A DNA stretch of 30,698 nt, from the NCBI GenBank assembly GCA_000697455.1, contig JNET01032719.1, forward strand, positions 1 through 30,698, written 5' to 3'. This document shows, one piece after another, positions 1 to 11,156 of this stretch. The translations under genes were made by a program, and so were the position numbers. The DNA is from Basidiobolus heterosporus B8920. Lineage: Eukaryota; Basidiobolomycota; Basidiobolomycetes; Basidiobolales; Basidiobolaceae. Under the pieces are notes generated by a model, which searched no databases, was not told the origin of the DNA, and saw nothing but the letters and a program-made list of their open reading frames with translations. Positions within the stretch are counted from its first letter, which is position 1. Each line of letters begins with the position of its first letter.

Positions 1-138
1 GGACCCTTCCTCGGGTAGAGTAGTGAAATGCTCACTGTATGGGATTTGATCACCTTTCTTGATGGACATTTGATAATATTGATTCGGTTCTGCGTCCACC
101 CGACTTGACCTGTTTATAAAGTAAAAGTGCACAGTTGT

Positions 139-231
139 ATTAATAATTCCGCTGTCGATCGCAGAGATAACCTACACAAGAGTTAAGTTGGATTAATAAT
201 AGTGCTGTTGATCGACGAGATAACCTGCACG
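139..231. repeat. Two degenerate direct copies of a ~38-bp element
   Basis: The segment at 139-177 (TTAATAATTCCGCTGTCGAT onward, ending in GAGATAACCTACAC) is repeated at 194-231 with a few substitutions and a short indel (ending in GAGATAACCTGCAC). A third partial copy, AATAATAGTGCTGTT then GATCGA, lies near 611-632. The spacing between the first two copies is about 55 bases. The function is unknown; it may be a remnant of a terminal repeat. Confidence 0.55.
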
Positions 232-558
232 AGATATCAGCTAAGACTGAATAAAAAGGAACTATCAATCACATTCCCAGCTTCCTAATACGCTCATAAT
301 TCTCATAGGATTGGCCATATTTATTAGTATGTACACCGAAAGTACTAAAACGGATTAGGTACACTTTTCAAAGACTAGGGCTCCACCAAGGTCTGATACA
401 TTGCCACTCAACACCCATCTATTACTTCCATCTATTACTAATAGAAACTGTCTAGAGACTGCTAAATAAAGAATAGACTAAGTCCATTGTTCAACGTGGA
501 GATAGATGAATCTGGTCAATAGACCAAGCTGTATACAGTACCAAATAACGGCTGCTGT

Positions 559-582
559 ATATAGTGATAGAGAGCACTATAT
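559..582. repeat. 8-bp inverted repeat (hairpin)
   Basis: ATATAGTG at 559-566 and its exact reverse complement CACTATAT at 575-582 flank an 8-base loop. In AT-rich DNA this may be chance; no role is inferred. Confidence 0.35.
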
Positions 583-1032
583 CATTATGAGCGACTCTGA
601 TACTACATCAATAATAGTGCTGTTATGATCGAACTTCGGTATCAATATATTGTGGATTAAGAGCGCAGGAAGAGTAGTCCGTGTATGATGTCAGACGATC
701 ATAGCATCCAGACTAGATTGAAGGTCAGGGTGAGTGTAAGAGTGACCAACATCAAAATACATGGAAAATCAAGTGGTGGTCAAACAAGATGTTGTTGGAG
801 TTAGTTGATTTAGACACTGAGTATCCATCTAATTAGATATATACGTTATATTTTGTATTTATGAAATGCGCAAGATCATTTTGGATTAATTGCAAGATGG
901 TATGAATGTTGCATCTATAAAAAACCTTGAGTAGGCCCAAGAGAGCTGAAACTTCTACACTATACTACTAAAGCTTTCTGGAGGAGCAAGTAATTGCTTC
1001 TTTATTTGGCTCTAATAAAGGTATAAATGCAG

Positions 1033-1090
1033 TGAGATTATGGAGGTTATTGGAAGTGATTCGGAGAATTAGGAGGATATGCAGTTTTCA
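1033..1090. repeat. Dispersed repeat, left copy
   Basis: This 58-base block matches the extreme right end of the window (30639-30697) in the same orientation, with about 8 mismatches by eye. The shared core is TTATTGGAAGTGATT followed by GGAGAATTAG. Weaker similarity extends leftward to about 966 (TACTAAAG and CTGGAG blocks). Two diverged copies almost 30 kb apart suggest an interspersed repeat family in this genome. No coding capacity is visible in it. Confidence 0.7.
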
Positions 1091-1683
1091 ATTGTATATT
1101 TCTTGAGTTTCATGTAGTCTTCTATACTTTTGTCAGAAAGTCAAGTGATCTGGTTACTTCTAAGTTGGTGGAAATATTCCAGATGAAACATAAGAGAAGA
1201 TTTTGAAGTGGGATTTAAATGCAAGATGTAAATATTACAAAAGTACACTTTGTATAGTTAGTTTTCCATAATTTAGGTGAAAGGGAAGTATACAGATATA
1301 GCTGAGTTACACTGTTGAATCTAGTGTGTACATAGGTATAGGTGAATAAATGGGGAAGTTTAGTATTTTTGCATGCGCAAGGTAGAAATCCAAAAAAATT
1401 TAGTCGGATAGTCTAATATCATGCGAATTAAAATAGATTGGAGGGACTGAACCCAATTAATGGCTAAAAGGAATATGAAATCTATAGTGACATCTTGCTA
1501 AGGCTTATTGACCTTTACTTTTAAGTTCTCTGCATTGAACAGCACTATCAGATTAGATGATACACGTTGTTAAAATTATTACTTGTTGTGCCTTCAACCA
1601 AGAAAGGGAATATCACCAGATCATCGGATTTTTATGGAGGGGTGTTTATGATCGGAATAAGCTTGAACCATCTATGAATGAAT

Positions 1684-2434
1684 ATGCTTACTAGTGTGCT
1701 TGGCTCTTGGCGCAGATTATATTTCTATCACTCCTCCATGTGCAGAACAGTCTCACCCTCCAGCGTCCAACCAATTTTCTTCGAGCTCTCAGAGGAAGAA
1801 AAGAAGGTGTTTGGCTTGGCCTACCCCAAGTAGGAGAAAATCTCAGTTTTGATCCGGCCTCCTCTACACGAACTAAAGTTAACACTGGCTGATATGATGA
1901 CAGAACAAAGAATTTTAGAAAACCCTTTGGATATCAGACCGATAGAGAAGCTGCATATCACACCATGAGAAGACCCCCAGAGTTGAATGATTGAGCGTAG
2001 AATTAGAAAGGCATCGTTCCATCGTTTGCTTACAAATGGCTGGAGTGGATCCAAACCAAGATTTTGAAGAATTTGGCCTCAATGAGGATACTTGAAAGAA
2101 TCCTATCTACCGGGCTGAAAATCTCTTTATTGCTCTGCCTTTGGCGGGAAGTTGTTTTCACGCAATCTACGTAGATCTTGAGAGATATTTAAATTAAACC
2201 TACGAAGCAACGGTTCTTGAACAGAATCTAGGTTCAAACAAGGATATCAGAGAAAATCTTCTTTTCTGGAAACCCCGCGATTTAGGAAACATCACATGTG
2301 CACTACTGAAACAGCCACCACCAGGTTCAACAAGCACAGATATCCTACTGGAGCCTCTTACATATCTCAAGTCACTATCCGCCAAAGATTACCTATTGAA
2401 CCTTCTAACCAAAGCGATTCTAAGCCATTTGTGA
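1684..2434 (+). pseudogene. Decayed coding-like block, family not recognised
   Basis: From an ATG at 1684 one frame reads about 94 codons with protein-like composition, broken by a TAG at 1831 and ended by a TGA at 1966. A second frame from an ATG at 2036 reads on to 2432, broken by TGA at 2093 and TAA at 2195; its last part (2198-2431) is 78 sense codons with an aliphatic, helical look (for example LTYLKSLSAKDYLLNLL). The stops do not coincide with plausible introns, so this looks like a degenerating gene or gene fragment rather than a spliced one. I recognise no family. A functional gene with unusual introns cannot be excluded without transcript data. Confidence 0.4.
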
Positions 2435-3587
2435 AGGCATGGGTTGCTTTTGAGCGAAACGGCAGTTAACCGAGCATTGACCTCGATTGCAGGTAGGGTC
2501 TAAAGGGCTCAAGAGAAAGATGTATACTGGTACCCTACCCAAGAAATAAGACACTGAGTCTGCTATACAGTAAGAAAATTCTCAAAAATAATGTAACCAT
2601 CAAGTTTCCCCGAGCATGTTCATATAACCACCTCATCACTTATGAAGTGCTTCGTAGTACTATAGCTCATATGACACGCTTGTACTTGGTGTTCAGGCTA
2701 TTGAATACGACCAAAGAGCTTTACTCAGTATGAATATTCCTTACGAATATGTGGAAACCTGCAAAAGACTATTCAATGAAGTAAAGCATGTATTAACTCT
2801 GCTATCAGTTTGAAGTTAAAATTGTTGGTAGGCGGGCATTTCAGTTTGATGGGAGAAAGATCCAATAATGGTGCAGCGTTCCAATTTGGTCGCCCTAGGT
2901 TCCTAACCTTACCCTAACCCTAATTACTGTTGGTTGGAATTTTATTACGAAGAAGGTATCTCAAATGCTTTATCGAATGTATACTCTGATTGGTTCAGGA
3001 TAATGTAAAAATAAACACCATTCTGGGTAAGGATTTATCCTACCTCTGATTCACCATTCATCTGCAACATATCGATCAGGTTATGCGATCAGGTTATTAT
3101 TAGACATTCCCATTACCAGCTCAGTTGATGTCGTTGTGATCTTTAAGCACCAGCCAACTGTCAATTTGTCGCATATTTGATCTTGTAGGTTTCAGCCGAA
3201 AGGCCGAAGGGTCGCAGATCGACCATCGTTTTAGAAGGTACCCAGGATCAAATTGCCAAATAAAGAGTCTTTGGGGTCTAGACTGGTGGGATCGTAGAAG
3301 AGAGTGACAGAAGAGTGGCAGAATAGTAGATCGGAGTGTTTGTCAGATTTCCATCTACATTTGGAGCTATTTACACAACACCAAGTATCTTGACTATTGT
3401 TGTAGCAGCTGGATAAAGAAGATCTGAATAAGAATACTAAAAAGAATTTCCACCGTTGCTTGTCAATCAATAAATCCTGATCTTTGCTTTCTTTCTCCTT
3501 TTCATTTCCTCGAGTATTTGTGCATTTCAATTCCGGGAAATCTTCTTCATAGCTAGTGTCACAGCATAGCCAAGACTTTATTGAAAC
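2435..3587. other. Upstream region of the chitin synthase gene
   Basis: No convincing gene. The minus-strand frame at 3231-3530 has a random-looking composition and no recognisable motif. The stretch holds a telomere-like motif (2911-2923) and a perfect 5-bp hairpin, GGTCG/CGACC, around 3209-3223. The last few hundred bases should contain the promoter and 5' leader of the chitin synthase gene, although no core element is obvious. Confidence 0.4.
2911..2923. repeat. Interstitial telomere-like motif (CCCTAA)2
   Basis: ACCCTAACCCTAA, two perfect units of the fungal and vertebrate-type telomere repeat, lies about 670 bases upstream of the chitin synthase ATG. It is far too short to be a chromosome end. 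Such telo-boxes are known binding sites for TTAGGG-repeat factors (Tbf1/Teb1-type) in fungal promoters; that use here is inference. Confidence 0.5.
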
Positions 3588-6500
3588 ATGTCTTCGAGGC
3601 GCAACCCTAATATGCCTTCCGAAGGTAACCCTTACGAATCATTGCCAACACCCTCCTAGTATATCCCTCACACGTACTTTGCTTCGTAGGACATCACAGG
3701 TCGCAACTACCGAGGAATAATGTTAACGGAAGTAGCCAATCTCGTCGAAATAAACACGACGGCGTAGAACTACGAAATATCAACCGAAGCATGTCTGGTA
3801 AGTAAACCACATGGGTTTTGTGACAGAAAAGGTCGGCATATTTACCGTTGTCGTTAGGATCCTATATGGAAAATGGTTCAAGAGAGAGTGGACCCCGTCG
3901 GCAAAAATCCCTTATTCGTCCCGAACGCCGACCAAAACCAAGGCAACCTCGTCGTATTCCATCAGCCGAACAAAATGCTAGAAATCGGGAAGAGATTTTG
4001 GGAAGAGCAACAAGCTTTCATAGAAACGGTACTGCAACGAAACCAGCGAAGCACAAAAAGAAGTGTCCCAGTTGTTGGGTTATTTTCTCCAGAATAGTAA
4101 CGTTCTATGCACCTAGTCCCATTCTGGCTTGTTGTGGTAAGACTGAAAACCATTGCCTCTACTGCGACCGTTGTCGTTAACACTTTTATCTAGGAATGAA
4201 GACAAGCGAAATTAGACAGGCTTGGAGAGAGAAGATGGCCTTATGTTCCATTATCTTCCTTATGTGCTCTGCCGTTGGTTTCCTGACTTTCGGCTTTGAG
4301 GAAATCCTTTGTGGGCTTAGCCGCGTGGAGCGAATCCACGTAGATAACGTGAGCCTAAAAGATGTCGTTATCAACGGGAAGGCCTACAAAATCGGAGATA
4401 CAAAATTATTTGATAAAGACGGAGGGATGGATATTTCCTTCCAATACCAAGATGTGGGTCACCATTGTGACAATGTTCTTCAACTCAGTGCTAATAGCTT
4501 CCCGGCCTACTTCCCTTGCGTTCCGCATTACATCGGCAAATCAATTTCAAGTACAGAACAATTCAATCACAGCAGTTGTCTTTATCGTGAACCGGAGGGT
4601 ATAAACGCGTATCGGAGTCTTAAGCTAGACGGAGACGTTTATTATCAATGGAAAGATATTATAGATCGAAAACTAGTTGTATACAACAGCCAAGTGTTGG
4701 ACTTCAGCTTAGTCCATACGCTTTTGCCTGATGTCAGTATACCAGATGTATTTAGTAGACTTGCTGAATCCAATTCTAGCTATAGTGGAACTGATATTAC
4801 TTTCCTGATGAATAATTATCATCGTGACGCGGCAAAATGCGCTAACCAAATCTTCCGTGTTGGTGCGCTGGACACCACTACCATGGGATGTATTATCTCC
4901 AGGATCATCCTTTATGTGTCATTGGTGGTTATTCTAGGGGTTGTGTTGATCAAGTTTTTCTTCGCCGTTTATTTTGGGTGGGTATTGAGTTGGCGCCTTG
5001 GTACATTCCGTCAAGAGACATACGAAGAACGCACACAGCGTATGGAGGCTATCGAGCGATGGAGTGATAGCCCAAACAGCATGGCCATGACCACCTCTCG
5101 CTCATATGTGCCACCGAAATCCACCGGATTCCTCCCAACCACAAGTCGCTATTCCTCGACCAACCTTAACACAGATATTCAGAGGAGAGTCCCTTCTGGT
5201 CAACCATACAGTAACGACGGTAAAGTTTTGTCCAAGTCCCTCGTTCCGCCCAATATCCGGAGGACCACCTCACCCAACCAGGATACTTCGCGTAGATCGT
5301 CTTACTCCTCGTCCACACTCACAAACATCCATATCCCACCAACTCCCCCGCCCGTCTCATTCCAACCTTTCAATTTCAAGTTGGCATACACCATGATGCT
5401 TGTCACTTGTTACTCCGAAGGAGCGGATGGTATTCGTACTACTCTAGACTCGCTAGCTCTGACCGATTACCCACAATCGCATAAGCTCATTATAGTGATT
5501 GCCGATGGCATCATCGTTGGTAGTGGAAACGATTTATCCACGCCCGATATCTGCCTGACTATGATGAAAGACTTCGTGATTGCTCCCGAAAAAGTTGAGC
5601 CCTATTCCTATGTCGCCATTGCGGATGGTTCCAAGAGACACAATATGGCTAAGGTATATGCAGGCTACTACAAGTACGACAATGATTTGGTCCCCATTGA
5701 GAAGCAACAACGTGTCCCCATGATCTTAATATCTAAGTGCGGTACTCCAGAGGAAGCCAAGGCAGCCAAGCCAGGTAATCGTGGTAAACGTGATAGTCAG
5801 GTCATTTTGATGTCATTCCTTCAGCATGTCATGTTTGATGATCGTATGACTGAGTTGGAGTATGAGCTCTTCAATGCTATCTGGAGCACTACCGGTGTCA
5901 GCCCGGACAACTTCGAGATTATTTTAATGGTTGATGCCGATACTAGAGTCTATCCCGATTCAGCCACGCGAATGATATCGTGTATGGTGCGTGATCCTTC
6001 GATCATGGGTCTCTGCGGTGAAACCAAGATCGGCAACAAATGCGACAGTTGGGTGTCGATGATTCAAGTTTTCGAGTACTACATTTCCCACCACCAAGCC
6101 AAGGCATTTGAGGCATCGTTTGGAAGCGTTACCTGTCTGCCCGGTTGTTTCTGCATGTACCGTATCAAGGCACCTAAGGGTAGTGACAATTTCTGGGTCC
6201 CCGTTCTTGCTAGACCGGAAATCGTGGAACAATACTCTGAAAATGTTGTGGATACTTTGCACAAGAAAAACCTGCTTTTATTGGGTGAGGATCGTTACTT
6301 GACCACATTGATGTTGAGAACCTTCCCCAAGCGTAAGATGATGTTTGTGCCTCAAGCTGTGTGTAAGACGGTTGCACCCAATGAGTTCAAGGTTTTACTT
6401 TCCCAACGTCGTCGCTGGATCAACTCCACAGTTCACAATCTTTTAGAGCTAGTCTTGGTACGTGATCTATGCGGTACATTCTGCTTCTCCATGCAGTTTG

Positions 6501-7072
6501 TTATTTTCATGGATCTAGTGAGTACAACTGTTCTTCCAGCCTCCATTTGTTTCACCGTTTACATTATTGTGATTTCCTTTATCGTCCATCCACCTCCTTA
6601 CATTCCGATTGCACTATTGACCTTGATTCTGGGTTCTCCCGCATTGTTGATCGCGTTGACTACAAGAAAGTTGGTGTACATCGGATGGATGATTATTTAC
6701 CTCATCTCGCTACCCGTGTGGAATCTTGCCCTTCCAGTGTATGCATTCTGGCACTTTGATGACTTCAGTTGGGGCCAGACCAGACTTGTAGAGGGTGAAG
6801 TTGCCGGTGGGGGCGATCATTCCAAGAAAGAGGGAGAGTTCGATTGCTCTCAGATTACCATGAAGAGGTGGTCGGAGTTCGAGCGGGAAAAGCGTCGCAA
6901 GATGAGCCATGCTTTATCGGAGATTTCGAATTATGGCTCTTCCAGCACTTCCATCGAGAAACTTGGCTATCATTGCCCTAGCCAACTGGTCCGTTTATCA
7001 TCTGCCAACCTTTCATCTGCTCAGAGTGAAGCAGAAAGTGAAAGCAGTACCAATTCACGAGGCTCTCACTAA
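3588..7072 (+). CDS. CHS3: Class IV chitin synthase
   Basis: Polymerises UDP-N-acetylglucosamine into chitin at the plasma membrane. I join four exons, 3588-3624, 3690-3797, 3858-4136 and 4194-7072, into a protein of 1100 residues; each junction is phase 1 and recreates a glycine codon. The join at 4136/4194 restores the family's APSxxLxCCGMKTxEIRQAWREKM segment. A basic, disordered N-terminus (about 1-115) precedes a membrane helix near 156-176 and a second hydrophobic stretch near 374-408. The glycosyltransferase-2 domain shows VDADT (721), the catalytic ED of GEDRYL (840-841) and QRRRW (879-883). A cluster of C-terminal helices follows, then the FDDFSWGQTR signature. There is no myosin motor, so class IV rather than V/VII. 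A serine/proline-rich loop lies around residues 430-530. The ends and length fit Chs3-type enzymes (about 1100-1200 residues). Confidence 0.93.
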
Positions 7073-8015
7073 GCACCAACGAGGTCATTTCTATATTTAC
7101 ATCAACATACTATTACATAATTGAGTCAGTTATTTCTCGCTAGTCCTAGATACCCAATTACTGGATAATCTCATTCAACTCAAAACAAGCAAATCAAATA
7201 ATAAAGATCAGTCCATATAGAAGCCAAGTCATAACAAACACACCGAACCACCACACCTGCCAAGAATAGTTAGGAAAGCACATGGAAACTTCCAACTAAT
7301 TCGATTGGCACGTCATATGCTTCATGGATATATTATCCAAAATGGTGCTAATCAGTTCGGGTGTTAATTCCTTACCAGATCGGCTTTCAACTCTGATCCT
7401 GTCGAAATACCCTATGACTTTGAAGTGGGATACCATTGATGTTTGGAATTTAATCAAGATTTAGTGCACATTTAACCAAGATTGCTTAAAATAAAAAAGA
7501 ATCTGGTTAGTCTGATATTAGTAGTGGTTTTTGATTATTTATTATTAAAATACAAGTTGCTTTTAGGTTCGTATCAGGACCTAGGTTCGGTTTTCGGTTA
7601 GGGGTTCAGGTTGAACTAAAATTCATAGGATCTTTATGGGTGCGAACAGTGATCAAAGTATATGAAAAGAAGCCAGTGCGAGTTAGGTTACTCCAATCGT
7701 ACCTTATTCATAGAATAAATGTTTCGTTGAAGTAGCCCGAAACCTATGCAACTATTCAAGTGAAGGACTAGTGTGTACAAGCAAGCATCAAACTAAATGG
7801 GTTAGAAGAACCTTACACACCATGAAAACCAAAGGTAGATCCGTTCAACAGAACTTTGTCGAAAGCGGTAAAAATAATGGTGACAAACGGAAGGGGGAGG
7901 TTGAAAAGGAAGATTGAGCCTAAAGTAGGTTGAATCGAAACGTAACATTTATCAAGCTAAAGTACTTGGGAGTGTGCGAAAATGAAGAACGCTCCGAGGC
8001 AAACTTCTAAACACT
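7073..8015. other. Convergent intergenic region
   Basis: This region lies between the 3' ends of the chitin synthase and RAD6 genes and would hold both terminators. It is AT-rich, with a G/T-rich patch around 7566-7615 (GGTTCGG and GGTTAGG blocks). No gene or RNA is visible. Confidence 0.4.
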
Positions 8016-8555
8016 TTAGCTTGAAGAAGCTGGTGACTCTTCAACCCATGACTTTTCAACGGTTTCACGGACACGGCGAATGTACTCTTTACGGTTCTCT
8101 CTGTAAAGTTGAGCTGCCTCAGCATTGGCTGGACTATTAGGGTTAGGATCGTTGAACAAACTCTGAATAGAGGTCAAGATGGCGGAAACATCATATGTGG
8201 GACTCCATCTATTCTGAAGGATGTCTAGGCATAGTTCTCCATTGGCGTACACATTTGGGTGAAACATGGTGGAAATGAATTTAACAACTGGGGGCTTGTT
8301 GGGATAACTCTCATCAAATTGAAGAACAAGTTTGAAGGTACCATCTTCAAAAGGAGTATCCACTGGAATAGCAAGTAAGAATGAGTAAATGTAACCAAAA
8401 ACAACTACTTAAAGCTTCTTTATACCAGGTCCAAAGATGACTGCGTTCCAGATCATGATGTTATCGGAGCAAGGAGCACCAAACACACCACCAGGAGGAT
8501 CCTGTTGGAGTCGTTTGAAATCTCTCATGAGACGACGGCGAGAAGGTGTGGACAT
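8016..8555 (-). CDS. RAD6: Ubiquitin-conjugating enzyme E2 (Rad6/Ubc2)
   Basis: E2 enzyme that monoubiquitinates histone H2B and PCNA with RING partners (Bre1, Rad18) and serves N-degron degradation with Ubr1. Exon 1 is 8426-8555 and exon 2 is 8016-8362, separated by a 63-base intron (GTATAA..TTCCAG) that splits a valine codon. The 158-residue product begins [19 protein letters not shown]. It carries the UBC fold with the HPN motif (79-81) and the active cysteine C88 in NGELCLDIL, at the same position as in yeast Rad6. The C-terminus ends in a short serine-rich tail rather than the long acidic tail of budding yeast. Identity along the whole length is obvious, so the assignment is firm. Confidence 0.97.
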
Positions 8556-9148
8556 TTCAACGTATATGCAATGAGAAAGTACTTAAATCAAGGCAAATAG
8601 ACGAGAACGGAAGAGAAGAAGAGCTTCAAAATAGGTAGAAAGAATTTATAAATTTAAAAGGGAATAGGGGTAGGGCTTGAAGACGATGATTAGAAAGAAT
8701 GAGAGAGAACAAATCAAGAAAAGATCATATTGGTGGATCATTTGGGTGGATCCAGTCAACGATTGATCCAACACATTATTTGGTTTGCTACAGGTTAGAT
8801 AATTATCTGGAAATGATGTCACAGTAATAATGATGGATTACACAGTATATTGAACAATCGTTTTTATCTCGTGACGGGTGTTGTTTCCTGCTTAAGAAGC
8901 ATGAATAGCTGTGTTTCGGCAGGTGATACTGGCACTTCACTGCAGCCAATATGATCTTTTTGTACCGATCACATCTAATCCCAACTTTATCTTGTACTCA
9001 ACCAAGCTACCGTCTGGATGTAAAGAACCTAAACTACTAGTGTTTCATACTTCCACGGAGTTTCATATAGGTTGCGCTATCAACAGCACACAACGAAAGC
9101 TTGAATAATGAAACGTTTATTGCAAAATTTGGGTTTTTACCAGTCTTT
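8556..9148. other. RAD6 upstream / RIB7 downstream region
   Basis: Intergenic between two minus-strand genes. It should contain the RAD6 promoter just right of 8555 and the RIB7 3' end just left of 9149. The short plus-strand frame at 8911-9108 has no family resemblance. Nothing else stands out. Confidence 0.4.
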
Positions 9149-11156
9149 TCATTTAGAGGAGGGTGGATATGTATTACTTGAAGGTGAATATCCGGGAGGC
9201 GGATAACCTGCAGAAGGATATCCACTTTGGCTGCTCTTGAGTGGATATACATTAAGCGGTGAGGATTCTCCGGGTGACGGAGGTTGGTTCGGAGCAGTGG
9301 TCTTTAGAGGTGGATATCCTGTCTGCACTGGTTTTGGAGGATAGCCTAGATTGGCTTGTGGCGGGTAACCTGCAGCAACCTGTGGTGGATATCCTGTTGT
9401 GGTTTGTGGTGGATAGCCTACGTTGGCTTGTGATGGGTACCCTGAGACAGCTTGTGGTGGATAGCCTGAACTAGCTTGCGGCGGATGACTCGAAGCAGCT
9501 TTTGGAGGGTATCCTGAGGCAGCTTGTGGTGGATGATCCGAAGTAACTTTTGGCGGATATCCTGAGGCAGCCTGTGGTGGATAGCCTGAACTGGCTTGTG
9601 GTGGATGATCCGAAGTAACTTTTGGCGGATATCCTGAGGCAGCCTGTGGTGGATAGCCTGAACTAGCTTGCGGTGGATGACCCGAAGGAGCTTTTGGAGG
9701 GTATCCTGAGGCAGCTTGTGGTGGATAACCTGAACCGGCTTGTGGTGGATAACCTAAACCAACTTGTGGTGGATAACCTAAACCAGCTTGTGGTGGATAA
9801 CCTGAACTAGCTTGTGGGGGATAACCTGTGGCAGTTTGTGATGGATAGCTTGAACCTCCCTTCGGTGGATATCCTGAGGTGACCTGTGGTGGATAGCCTG
9901 GTGTTCCCTTTGGAGGATAACTTTGTTGGGGGTTGGTGTTGGTATTGCTCCGTGGAGGAAGGGGTGGTCCACCTTCAGGGTTAGGTGGATATACTCCGCC
10001 ATGTGGTCTCTGCGGATAATTACCTGGTTGAGAAGTTTGCTGCTTATTATCATTGGTAGGTAACATAGATGAATAGCCATAATTTTGGCTTGTAGGGTAG
10101 CTTCCACCATATGATTGTTGACTAGGAGGATATGCGGCCTGTTGAGAGTAATTTTGGGACTCTCTTTGACTCGTGGGCGAAGCGTACCCGGCAATAACCA
10201 TATCTACACCAAATTGGTGATATCTTATATCACTTAGTCTTGATAAGGGACGATACTGTCGTACATCGACAAGAAAATAATATTGGTTTAGATGCTCTGC
10301 TGACTGTGGCGTACTCTAAAAAACTTACATCTCCATTTTCTACAAATGACACACCACTTCCACCGATATAGATAGGGGCCAGAGTGATTAGGCAAAGATT
10401 TACATATCCCGAAGCCAAGAATTCCTGAATAACATTTGCACCGCCCTCTACCATAAGCTTGCGAATTCCCAATTCCTCGGTCTTCCTAAGGATCTCTGGA
10501 ATAGATAGCTTGTCGCCTTGTCTAGAAACAACAAAAACTTGGACTCCAGCTGCCTCAAGAGCCTTGTTGTTGTTAGTAGTGCTCGAGTTCAATCAATTAG
10601 TCATAGATACTACCTGGCGACGTTGAGTGGAATGGTCGGGAGCACAAAAAATCCAAGGATATTTCCCGCCACCTTGGGAGGCACTTAGCATTAAGTTTGA
10701 CTTTAAAGGAAATTGAAGTTTGGAATCAAGAATTATAGGTTGTGGTTGATTCGGGATTTCATCAGGCTCCACTATTCTAGCTAGGATACTTGTTAGTTTT
10801 AAAACCATGAAGAATAAAATATTCCATGAAGAAAGTGGATACCTGTCAAGCGAGGGTCATCTTTAAGCAACGTCCCAATACCGATCAAAATCCCATCGTT
10901 GATCACACGTAAACTTATGATTCATAAGACGTTAGATACATACTCAATTGTGTGTAAATTATGAGCTTTACCGGTGGGTCATAGCCATGGATTCATTGCT
11001 ACTCAAAGTCACTTGTTTGCCGCCTGGACCAGCAATTTTACCGTCTAAGCTCTGAGCATACGTAAGTGTTACATATGGTAACTTGTGTGTTGGATCTTCA
11101 GAGCGTTGGTAAATCGCGCTCAAGAAAGTTTTCGCTTCTCGAACACCGGAGATCAT
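9149..11156 (-). CDS. RIB7: RIB7-type riboflavin reductase fused to a YPPQ-repeat tail
   Basis: The enzyme part is the NADPH-dependent 2,5-diamino-6-ribosylamino-4(3H)-pyrimidinone 5'-phosphate reductase of riboflavin synthesis. Exons (minus): 10972-11156, 10843-10913, 10614-10780, 10329-10562 and 9149-10255; all phases agree and give 587 residues. An in-frame stop precedes the ATG. Family hallmarks are YVTLTYAQSLDGKIAG, LRVINDGILIGIGTLLKDDPRL, KLMVEGGANVIQEFL and TLAPIYIGGSGVSF; the domain closes with RLSDIRYHQFGVDMVIAG (near 225-242). The same exon then continues without a stop for about 345 residues rich in Y, P, Q, S and G, including about 26 octapeptides (residues about 332-540). Such a tail is not usual for RIB7, which is normally about 240-260 residues. 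The gene is divergent from dynamitin, 261 bases away. The reductase call is firm; the tail rests on the open frame and the preserved repeat phase. Confidence 0.9.
9293..9919 (-). repeat. 24-bp coding minisatellite (YPPQAxSG octapeptides)
   Basis: About 26 tandem 24-base units inside the last RIB7 exon encode variants of YPPQAASG, with H or S replacing Y and K replacing Q in some units. Three-unit (72-base) blocks are almost identical: GGATGATCCG occurs at 9531 and again at 9603, exactly 72 bases on. This indicates recent unequal exchange or replication slippage. Unit length is always a multiple of three except for one nine-residue unit near the array's 3' end, so the frame is kept. Confidence 0.9.

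Larger units (their letters stand above)
1..1683. other. Gene-free AT-rich left flank
   Basis: I see no open frame with family-like sequence here. The stretch is AT-rich and carries short degenerate repeats (139-231 and near 608), a small hairpin (559-582) and one copy of a dispersed repeat (about 1033-1090). This looks like old mobile-element or intergenic DNA, but no transposase, reverse transcriptase or clear terminal repeat could be seen. Confidence 0.5.

Noticed and set aside
2911-2923. Chromosome end suggested by CCCTAA repeats
   Set aside because: Only two units, flanked by ordinary sequence on both sides, and similar doublets recur inside the window.
3231-3530. 99-codon minus-strand frame
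   Set aside because: Serine/lysine-rich random composition, no motif, and it lies in the likely chitin synthase promoter.
4362-6910. Several 60-100 codon frames on both strands inside the chitin synthase exon
   Set aside because: All are out-of-frame shadows of the long conserved coding exon.
9293-9919. CRISPR-like regular repeats
   Set aside because: The 24-base units are contiguous with no unique spacers and encode an in-frame octapeptide in a eukaryotic exon.
9778-10194. Second open frame of 138 codons on the minus strand
   Set aside because: It is the shifted shadow of the RIB7 tail repeats; its frame lacks the conserved reductase join.
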